DNA of 64,000 bases, taken from Centrapalus pauciflorus. Taxonomy: Eukaryota; Streptophyta; Magnoliopsida; Asterales; Asteraceae. The translations under genes were made by a program, and so were the position numbers. A model generated the notes under the pieces. It saw nothing but the letters and a program-made list of their open reading frames with translations, was not told where the DNA came from and did not search any database. The stretch is from positions 142,896-206,895 of the forward strand of contig JAANYP010004373.1 of assembly GCA_020465985.1 (NCBI GenBank), given 5' to 3'. Below, piece by piece: positions 19,909-27,718 of this stretch (position 1 is its first letter; each line of letters begins with the position of its first letter).

Positions 19909-20256
19909 AACTCGCCGAGTACAAGGCATGAACTCGTCGAGTTCTTGAGTTGTCATCTCCTGATTTGATCTCCAAGAGGGCGAACTCGCCGAGTATGAGA
20001 AGGGAACTCGCCGAGTTCTTGAGTTGTCGACTCCTGATTCGATCAGGCATGTACCAAGAATTTTCTATAAATAACAGTTTTCAGGTGAACTCGCCGAGTA
20101 CAGGGATGAACTCGCCGAGTTCTTGAAGGCAATTCGAAACTGGAAATTGATGAAATCGACGAGTATTCTGAGTGAACTCGCCGAGTTCTAAGCATATCAG
20201 ATTTTCTGTTTTGATGTGAACTCGCCGAGTAGACGAGTGAACTCGCCGAGTTCTGC
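19909..20256. repeat. Five paired AACTCG-C-CGAGTT dyads
   Basis: Ten copies of a 13-nt interrupted palindrome (half-sites AACTCG and CGAGTT around one base) in five pairs. In every pair, read on the plus strand, the first copy ends GAGTA and the second ends GAGTTC, with starts about 20-24 bp apart; pairs are 60-90 bp apart. Variants change one base (CTCGTCGAG, ATCGACGAG). A related pair stands in TE-K near 31490-31521. Confidence 0.9.
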
Positions 20257-20407
20257 TTGTTTCCGCACCTTTCACTTCAATTTATTCAACCTACACCTGA
20301 AATGACAACATGAACCTATAAGATTGATTTTGAGACGAAAACAACCAAAATGCTATGCAAAACACGAGATATCGTCCGATAAAACATAAACAAATTGGAC
20401 GATATCA

Positions 20408-20921
20408 ATATGCTAAAAATAGCAACAACTTTTTGTAGTTTTACCATTTATACCCACATTATTTATTTTTTATCCTTAATTGCAACAACTTTTGTATTTT
20501 TTTTTACCGATTATACCAACTTTTGACCTGGAAACCTACTATAGCAGGTTATCATCAATTAATACCAACAACTTTTATCTTTTTACCAATAATAGCAACA
20601 ACGTTTTATATTTTTACCAATAATAGCAGCGACTTTTAACTTTTTACCAATAATAAAAACATATCAAATTAAATTTTCCTTTATGTTTAGGTAATCATTA
20701 TTTTAAAAAAAACTAAATTTATGAAAATCGAAACACAATCAAATAAGTTCGTAATTCATTTTTTTGTTCAAATTTTGTTAGACATAAATCAAATGCAATG
20801 TGTGTATATGAAAGTTTAAAAAATATGTTTTTTATAGGCATTAAAAAATGAAGATTATTTTGATTAGGGGTGAACATGGATCGGTTTTGGGCAAAAACCA
20901 AGCCAAAACATCGGTTTCTAT
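20408..20921. other. AT-rich spacer with an imperfect TAGCAACAACTTTT repeat
   Basis: 20415-20660 has about six irregular copies of (A)TAGCAACAACTTTT...TTTTTACCA(A)TA. The remainder is AT-rich and includes TTAGGGGTGAACATGGATCGG (20874-20894), which faintly resembles hAT transposon ends. No coding potential seen. Confidence 0.5.
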
Positions 20922-21217
20922 TGTGAATTCTAGTTTCTACCAATTCAATCAACAATATGTAAAGAATAAGAACAATGAATTTAATCAAGACTAACCAAAT
21001 GATTCGATTGATGATTTGTTGATTACAAATACAGTCAGAGAATGTTCTTCAACCTTTCTGCTTTTACAATCTTGAATGCGTACAAAAATAATTCTCTGAC
21101 AGATCTACTAAATTGGAAAGTCAACAAGACTATTTATACATATTTACAAACTATAAGGAAATTACACAAACAGTCCCTAGACTTTGATATTTCATCAATC
21201 AAAAACATATTCTAACA
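20922..21217 (-). repeat. 3' LTR of TE-I
   Basis: On the minus strand it begins TGTTAGAATATG just after the PPT. A TATAAATAG box is at 21130-21138 (minus). The far end (AATTCACA) is a guess; about 296 bp would be short for a Sirevirus LTR, so it may extend or be truncated. Confidence 0.6.
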
Positions 21218-21219
21218 AT

Positions 21220-21237
21220 CTCCCCCTTTGATGAAAG
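21220..21237 (-). other. Polypurine tract of TE-I
   Basis: The minus strand reads CATCAAAGGGGGAG, two bases before the LTR. Confidence 0.85.
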
Positions 21238-21248
21238 TAGCAAAGTCT

Positions 21249-23057
21249 TCAGATTGACAAGCCCAGCTTCTGTTCAAATCTTCTAATACTTTTTCGATCC
21301 GACAGCCTCCATTCAATTTTAGAAATAAACTCGACCATGAGTCTTCGATCGTTAACAGACAAGGCTCCTTTCTTTGTCTTCCTCTTTTGATCTGCAGCCA
21401 GCTTGCCTTTTAAACCATTCAACACCTTAATCAACGTACCATCGGAAAACTTGTTCAGCTCAACACTCCTCATAGCTCTCAACCTTTTATTCCTATCTTT
21501 ATACATGACATCTGGATGCTTCACCATTATAACTTGATACTCTTTAAGCTCACCAGTAAATTTAATATCTCTGTGAGGTGCAGTCATGTTTATCTTCCTC
21601 ATGCCTCTCTCAACTCCAATCTGTAAATCTTGCACTGACATTAATACTAGTTTGGTATGCATAAAGTGAAACAATGTCTTCAGCGCAAATCTACAATGTT
21701 CATTCCTTTTATTTCTGCACAGTTCGTCAAAAAGATCTTCAATATCGACCAAGTGCATGTTAAACATGTCAGCTTCAGTGAATACATACGTATTTCCATC
21801 AGACCTAGTTACAGCAAACTTCGGATAAAAAACCTTAACAAATCTTTCCTTTTCAATCTGCACCAGATCCACTATCCTGAAATCGCTCTTCACATTCTCA
21901 ACCTCTTGTGTCTTATTTCTTAAGAAACTGGCATAGTTGACCAGATTGGGCATATTCGGCTCTAAAACTCGGAATAACTTGTGAAATGAGCAAGGAGCTT
22001 GCTTTTTACAAAAGATCCGTTTCTCTAAAATGTCTTCAATGTACGGCATCTTGTTTCTTTTCCTTATGAACTCAGCAGACCTGTTCTCTGGTAGTTCAAG
22101 CTTTTTCACCTTTTTCTTACTTATCTCATCCTTATTTAACAAAGTCAACATATCTTGAATCTCTCTCTGCACCACTTGTTGTGCTTGAAATCTTAATCTG
22201 TGTTGCTTCTTTGATTCATCAGCCAAAACAAATTCATTAAAGAATCTATCCATCACTTCCACTTCATTTAAAACAACTGTTTCTTGAGCCATACTGCTCT
22301 CAACAGGAAACTCTTCAAACTCTTCTTTAACCTGTACAACCACCTCAGGCTTTTCAACCGTTGGTGTTGATTCAACATCTTTCATGATTTCTTCAACTAA
22401 CACCTCCTCTTCTTCTATCCTTTCAGCCCTAAAGTCAACATCAGTCAACGCAATTATGTCATCATCTTCAGACAATTCAATGTACTCCTCTCTTCCTTCT
22501 CCTATCTCTTGAATACTTGGCTCTTTCTCTTTCTCTGGTACATCTTCCTCAGAATCAATATATTCAATAAACTGAAAGATATCGGGCTGAGTGTTCAAAG
22601 GAACTGGAACATCTTCATAAAGAATCAATCCCAGTTCTCTCTGTTCACCAGCTGAATGTTTAGATCCTCCGGCTTCTGTCTCCTGAGTTTCCGGCTCTTT
22701 CTCTGGATATGTCAGCATTAAAATCCCAGGCGTTGATTGATCAAGCTTTCTCCTCTTCTCCCCCTCATGAGGAGCATCATCGGAGTCTTCGTCGTGCTCA
22801 TCATGTTTCCTCTTTGACGAGGAAGCTTGAGCCTTGCAGGTATCTTCCACTGCAGCCACTCGTTCAGAAAGATTTCCTAACACCGTAACCACTGTATTCT
22901 CCAGACTGATCATTCGTTCTCTCATTTCGTCAAACTGCTCAAACACGAAATCTTTCAATTCTTCCTTCAAGTCTTCAATTGCTTGTTTTGATTCATTTTT
23001 CTTAACTGACTCCTCTGCAACATCCTTTCCCTTCAAGAACTTCTGAATGTTGGTCAT
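21249..23057 (-). CDS. TE-I ORF4 (602 aa), Asteraceae Sirevirus accessory protein
   Basis: It begins MTNIQKFLKGK. Residues about 20-75 form a likely coiled coil (EDLKEELKDFVFEQFDEMRE...). A KRKHDEHDEDSDD stretch could be a nuclear signal. A long acidic middle follows. The C-terminal 250 residues look folded and basic, with VMYKDRNKRLRAMR, ELNKFSDGTL and RRFEQKLG. I recall this LMR...ELHKFSDGTL...R pattern from many predicted Asteraceae retroelement proteins. There is no signal peptide or clear membrane segment, so env-like is not supported. Its ATG overlaps the ORF3 stop as ATGA. Confidence 0.8.
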   Translation of the reverse strand: MTNIQKFLKGKDVAEESVKKNESKQAIEDLKEELKDFVFEQFDEMRERMISLENTVVTVLGNLSERVAAVEDTCKAQASSSKRKHDEHDEDSDDAPHEGEKRRKLDQSTPGILMLTYPEKEPETQETEAGGSKHSAGEQRELGLILYEDVPVPLNTQPDIFQFIEYIDSEEDVPEKEKEPSIQEIGEGREEYIELSEDDDIIALTDVDFRAERIEEEEVLVEEIMKDVESTPTVEKPEVVVQVKEEFEEFPVESSMAQETVVLNEVEVMDRFFNEFVLADESKKQHRLRFQAQQVVQREIQDMLTLLNKDEISKKKVKKLELPENRSAEFIRKRNKMPYIEDILEKRIFCKKQAPCSFHKLFRVLEPNMPNLVNYASFLRNKTQEVENVKSDFRIVDLVQIEKERFVKVFYPKFAVTRSDGNTYVFTEADMFNMHLVDIEDLFDELCRNKRNEHCRFALKTLFHFMHTKLVLMSVQDLQIGVERGMRKINMTAPHRDIKFTGELKEYQVIMVKHPDVMYKDRNKRLRAMRSVELNKFSDGTLIKVLNGLKGKLAADQKRKTKKGALSVNDRRLMVEFISKIEWRLSDRKSIRRFEQKLGLSI

Positions 23058-24937
23058 TGAGCCATTACCTCAGCCAGTTGATTTGAAACATGCGTGTTTA
23101 CTCCAGAAACAACCTCATTCAATGTTGTTGTCAAGGTTGATTCAGTCACAAATGGGGATAAACTCACTACTGGGTCACGAAGACTTCCAGTTAACACAAC
23201 AGTTGAACTGGTATACAGAACTTCTGTGTGGCCAGTGCTCAGAGTTGATATTGGCATTTCTCTGACTGGACTTCCACCCTCTTCAAGTGACGGAGCAACA
23301 AATGCTTCCGTTACTAAGGATGTTCTAGTGGGAACACTCAGTTCAACCACACTAACTTCAACAGATGAAGTTGACGCAAGTGTCCTAAAGTGTATGTCAG
23401 CTAGACTCAGTGTTTCAAACGAAGTCGTACACACGGGCAATTGTGTACTAGTTTCAATATCCATCAAGTCCAAGTGACTTTCGGATAGATCATATGGCTC
23501 ATCCCTGTGTGCAATTGAAACAGTCTCCTGTTGAGAGGAGACTGAGTGGACAGTTGGGCGTGCAATCGTCAGTGGGATACTGACTTGTTCAATGCTAACT
23601 CCCATAGGAGAGCTAACAGTGGATGTAGGTAATTCCCGGCTTTCTGGGCTTAGGGTCACCCTCACACTCTCTACAGCCATTTGCACAATATCTATCATCA
23701 TTCCCCCTCCTTCATGATGATCACCACCATCATCATCATCATCATCATCATCATCACCCTCTCCCTCTTCTTCTTGAATATCAGATAATGTTCTCTCAGA
23801 ATCAGATTTTTCTTGTTCTTCCTCACCACCCCTCACACTTCCTTCACCCTCACTCTCAGAACGGGCAACCTGAACTTCAGCCCCTTGCTGAGGTTCCGCT
23901 ATCCTTAAAGCTACTGGGCTAAGAGATCCAGGTTCTTGGGTCTCTATCGGAGCATGATCTATTCTATACAATTTCACATTTTCACTATCTTGATCAGCAT
24001 ATTTGAGTAATGACTCTGGAATTGGCATTATGTTGGCATTCGGAGAGTCCGGCACTTCATGCAAACTCATCATGACATAGTCTGGGCATCTCTGAGAATT
24101 GGCTCTCTTTGGAATATTTTCATTAGCCCTTAAGATCCCTCGGATAAGAATCTGGATAAACCTTTGAAGTGGAACGAACTTCCTTGCTCTGTTTGTGGTT
24201 TTAGCAAGCACAATCTCCTTTAAATCTTCCCATATACATTGAGCAAAGTCATAGTGCTTGTTGAATGCGATCCCATGAAATATCCGCAGGCAATGAATGC
24301 TGCATCGGTCAATTCCAGTATGCTTTGAAGTCATGCAACGATTTATGATACCAAACAGTGTGTACCATTCGCCATTTAAACCAATTCTGTGAAATTTGGA
24401 GCTCTTTGGAAGTGGCTTTGAGTAGCCTAGACAAATCAAATCATGGACAAGCTCTTCGTCTGAAACAAAATCTTCAAAATCTGCTAACTCTGGAAAGTTC
24501 ACAGTATCTATTCGTCGTGGAAGAAATAAATTGTGACGTAGCCTTGCAAGAGTGATCTTCGTCTTGAATTGATCAATCGTCACTTTGAAATGATGATTTC
24601 CGTCCGCAGGAACAAATTTGACAGTGTGCCAAAATTGTTGTAAGTAAACTTGTGGAATAGACGGTTTATACTGAAGTAGATAACCAAGTGGGTGGCCTTT
24701 TAGAATGTCCAAAATTATAGGATGGCTTACTTTAATGACTTTGGAATCTAAACGGTGGTTATTGTCATGGAAAGGAAGGTAATGTTTTGGTTTGACAAGT
24801 TGATTATCTGGGATAATATGTGTTTGTGAGGAACGGGCCACTGAGGTTGATCTGACTGGGGTAGAAAGAAGGGTATGATTTGACGATGAATGGGAATCAG
24901 AGGAATTTGAATTTTGGGATTGCACTGGGGATGCCAT
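23054..24937 (-). CDS. TE-I ORF3 (627 aa), Asteraceae Sirevirus accessory protein
   Basis: The start is MASPVQSQNS; the frame is open further upstream but without a good ATG, and a strong 3' splice site ends eight bases before this ATG. Residues about 55-270 are a conserved globular domain (VYLQQFWHTVKF, LVHDLICLGY, YTLFGIINRCMTSKHTGIDR, IWEDLKEIV). It resembles the FWxT...GKTSG...IWEE domain I recall from Asteraceae copia 3' ORFs. A Ser/Thr/Glu-rich tail includes a 10-residue Asp run encoded by a GAT/TCA-type microsatellite (23729-23752). Function unknown. Confidence 0.8.
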   Translation of the reverse strand: MASPVQSQNSNSSDSHSSSNHTLLSTPVRSTSVARSSQTHIIPDNQLVKPKHYLPFHDNNHRLDSKVIKVSHPIILDILKGHPLGYLLQYKPSIPQVYLQQFWHTVKFVPADGNHHFKVTIDQFKTKITLARLRHNLFLPRRIDTVNFPELADFEDFVSDEELVHDLICLGYSKPLPKSSKFHRIGLNGEWYTLFGIINRCMTSKHTGIDRCSIHCLRIFHGIAFNKHYDFAQCIWEDLKEIVLAKTTNRARKFVPLQRFIQILIRGILRANENIPKRANSQRCPDYVMMSLHEVPDSPNANIMPIPESLLKYADQDSENVKLYRIDHAPIETQEPGSLSPVALRIAEPQQGAEVQVARSESEGEGSVRGGEEEQEKSDSERTLSDIQEEEGEGDDDDDDDDDGGDHHEGGGMMIDIVQMAVESVRVTLSPESRELPTSTVSSPMGVSIEQVSIPLTIARPTVHSVSSQQETVSIAHRDEPYDLSESHLDLMDIETSTQLPVCTTSFETLSLADIHFRTLASTSSVEVSVVELSVPTRTSLVTEAFVAPSLEEGGSPVREMPISTLSTGHTEVLYTSSTVVLTGSLRDPVVSLSPFVTESTLTTTLNEVVSGVNTHVSNQLAEVMAQ

Positions 24938-24939
24938 TT

Positions 24940-24965
24940 GAACACCTGAAAAAATAAAAATCATG
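24940..24965 (-). promoter_or_regulatory. Predicted 3' splice site upstream of TE-I ORF3
   Basis: The minus strand reads TTTTTATTTTTTCAG/GTGTTCAAATG, boundary 24946/24945. The uninterrupted pyrimidine tract with CAG/G is close to the plant acceptor consensus. It suggests ORF3 (and ORF4 by reinitiation) is expressed from a spliced subgenomic RNA. Confidence 0.55.
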
Positions 24966-25202
24966 TTAGACTTATCAAGTACACAAATGACAACCTTCAA
25001 AATGTAGAAAAACTTGTAACATTTTATCAGAAATTGCAAAAACTTGTGATTTTCTTTTTAAAGCATCGGGATTCCTGACAATAATTGAAAATTATTGACA
25101 GGACTCCAGAGTCAATCGTTTAGAGACCAATGTTAGAAAAACACAAATTTATAACAATTTCTTAAAAAATGTGACATTTTTCTTAAAACATAAAAATCCC
25201 AC

Positions 25203-25730
25203 ACTTAGAAAAATTTTCTGATGAAACTCGAATTAAACTATAACTTTCTTGAATCATGCTTGATCTATATCGGATGATACATGAGACAACTCGAATGATG
25301 AGTCTATGAAACTCGAATAAGACTCTGTAAATCTTGAATAATGAGTCTATGAAACTCGAATATGTCTATATACAACTCGAATGAAATTTGACTCAACTCG
25401 AATCAGTCTTGAGTTTTCTCGAATGATGATATGTAAAACTCGATATATATATGTCCTAAACTATGTGCTGAAAATTTTCTAAGTGTTTGATACACTAGAC
25501 AACTCGCATAAAGCACACTTCTTTCTCGAATATAATGTGTATTAAACTCGATTAACTCTGAGTTTAATATACATCAACTCGAATAAGTCATGATTCAACT
25601 CGAATTACTCTCAGATGAAACTCGAATGACACATATAGGCAACTAGAATGACTCATATAGGCAACACGAATGACATACATATCAACTCGAATGACTTACA
25701 TATGCAACTCGAATGACCCTTTATTCGAGA
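25203..25730. repeat. ACTCGAAT word array between TE-I pol and ORF3
   Basis: About 20 copies of (A)ACTCGAAT(G/A) and close variants, spaced 15-40 bp, nearly all in the same direction. The region is non-coding and lies in the stretch a spliced ORF3 message would skip. The remaining parts of 25040-26620 are AT-rich with no supported gene. Confidence 0.8.
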
Positions 25731-26620
25731 AATGTCTGTTTATATTCCTACAAGTCTAAAACACACTGAATTTTATGAATTTAAGTTCAGGGTTGTTTTT
25801 CAATGTTTTAAAACTTGTATCCCCCTCGAAAATGCATTTTAAACATATTTGTTTTACTGAACCTTGAACAAAAACAACTTTAAAGTTGTTAAAAATTCAA
25901 ATTTCAGAAAAAACTTAAACTCGAAACTGTTTCATTGAAAAATCAATGATTCTGTTTGTGTGATTTAAAAATGACATATGAAACTTCAGATTCATAGTCA
26001 TATTACCATTTTGAAAATATCACACAATTAATTTCAGTTTTATCAACCAAAATTAGAAACTTCCATTGTTGGTCAAGAACACATACACGAAGATATGAAC
26101 ACAGACTCACATACGAACAGATACACTTAAAATATGTACATACAAACTAAAAAAAATAAAGAAAAACACACTTTTACTCACAATTTTTATGAAATAAAAC
26201 CGTCGGTTGTGATTGTGGGTTTGAGCTTTCTTTGAAATGAAGAAATCTTGTGGAAGAAGATGAATATGTGTATATTCCGGAAAAAGTGAATTTGAATTTG
26301 AAAATTCAAATTTATAGTCAAGTTTTACCCGGCCCACTTTATTTTTCAACATTTCAAACACTCGGCCCATGTTTTAAACCAAATTAGCCCATAAACCACC
26401 TTTTCAATCAAAAATTGTGAATAAAAAATTTTAATGTCAAAAAAAAAAAATTTTAACTGCACACAAAACAAAAACAAAAACAAAAAAAATTTAAAATGGA
26501 CTAAAAAAAATTCATACTGAAAAAAAAAATTTCACAGAAACATCACACACACAAAAAAAATAAAACACACACTAAACAAAAAAAAATAAAAAAAATTAAA
26601 AGTATTAATAAAATGTATTT

Positions 26621-26756
26621 GCTCCCCCTTGAATTTCTGAAAGTTGCTCCCCCTCAACTTATTATTCCATTTTTCAGCTCTGCTCCCCCTACAAAATAAC
26701 AGATAATTTTTATCAGATTTATGCAAAATCAGATAAATTTCTTTTCTGCTCCCCCT
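26621..26756 (-). repeat. Multi-PPT block of TE-I
   Basis: Four copies of AGGGGGAGCA on the minus strand (26621-26630, 26646-26654, 26681-26690, 26747-26756), within 136 bp just after the end of pol. Repeated PPT-like motifs after pol are a described Sirevirus feature. Confidence 0.8.
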
Positions 26757-26897
26757 GCACATGACAATCCAGATCTTGTTAAATTCCAAAGAATATAAAC
26801 TTTTATAAGTCATGAATTCAACATCAGATAAAAATCACTTAAAAATGAAATTTTAAAATTATAATTTTGAAACTACTGAATTTTTTTTTTTTAAATC

Positions 26898-27718
26898 TTA
26901 ACGATTCAACATACCTAATTTGTATACCAAAAAATTAAACCGTTTTTCATCTAATGCTTTGGTAAACAAATCAGCTAGTTGATATTCAGTAGGAACAAAA
27001 TATAATTCTATATTTCCATTTTCTACATGATCTTTTATAAAATGATACCGAATGTCGATGTGCTTCGTTTTTGAATGTTGCACCGGATTTGATGCAATGG
27101 CTATTGCGCTCTGAGAATCACAGTATATTGGAATTTTCTTTGGTGTAAACCCGTAATCACGCAGTTGGCTCTTCATCCACAACACTTGAGAGCAGCAGGA
27201 AGATACAGCAACGTACTCTGCCTCAGCTGTAGACAATGAAACACAATGTTGTTTCTTGGATGACCAACATACGGGTTTGTCACCTAAGAATTGTACTGCT
27301 CCTGACGTACTTTTTCTGTCCATCTTATCACCTGCGTGATCAGCGTCAGAAAAAGCAGTCAGATGAAATAAAGACTCCCTAGGATACCACAAACCAAGAT
27401 TTGGAGTACCTTTGAGATATTTTAAAATTCGTTTTGCAGCTGTTAAGTGTGATTCTTTTGAATTTGCCTGATATCTAGCACAGACACATGTAGCAAACAT
27501 AATATCTAGTCTACTGGCTGTTAAGTACATTAATGACCCAATTATACCTCGATAATGGGTTACATCTACAGGTTTCCCTGAGATGTCCGCATCGAGTTTT
27601 GATTTTGAATCCGGAGCCATGGGAGTTTTCATAGGAGTACTATTGACCATGTTAAATTTCTTTAACATGTCTTGTATGTATTTTGACTGATTGATAAAAA
27701 TACCATCAGTTAATTGTT
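26898..27718 (-). pseudogene. TE-I pol end: RT C-terminus and RNase H (frameshifted)
   Basis: It continues pol after a one-base deletion just past FFLGLQ near 27720. The frame reads KQLTDGIFINQSKYIQDMLKKFN, then VNSTPMKTPM, the copia RNase H with DADHAGDKMDRKSTSG, SLSTAEAEYVA, YCDSQSAIAIASNPVQHSKTKHIDIRYHF and the terminal QLADLFTKAL...LGMLN. The final stop is intact. Positions 26898-27668 are open from the first ATG. Confidence 0.88.

Larger units (their letters stand above)
16667..20407 (-). mobile_element. TE-G: Athila-type element with an unfamiliar ORF, 3' part missing
   Basis: On the minus strand: LTR (20407 to 18775), tRNA-Asp PBS, one ORF of 321 aa, then non-coding sequence to the TE-C boundary. 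The PBS is the type used by Athila and Tat elements. No RT or integrase is present. The rest may lie beyond TE-C, left of the window, so whether the element is non-autonomous cannot be settled here. Confidence 0.75.
18775..20407 (-). repeat. 5' LTR of TE-G
   Basis: 1633 bp. On the minus strand it begins TGATATCGTCC and ends GACATATCA. U3 carries the ACTCGCCGAGT dyad array just upstream of a TATA box. Two short frames here (19823-20050, 20081-20275) are by-products of the array. Confidence 0.85.

Noticed and set aside
20081..20275. Short frame with repeated ELGEF
   Set aside because: Product of the AACTCGCCGAGTT array, not a gene.
20874..20921. Possible hAT transposon end (AGGGGTGAACATGGATCGG)
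   Set aside because: No matching inverted end, 8-bp duplication or transposase in the window.
21249..24937. Env glycoprotein in TE-I
   Set aside because: No signal peptide, membrane segment or glycoprotein-like cysteines in either accessory ORF.
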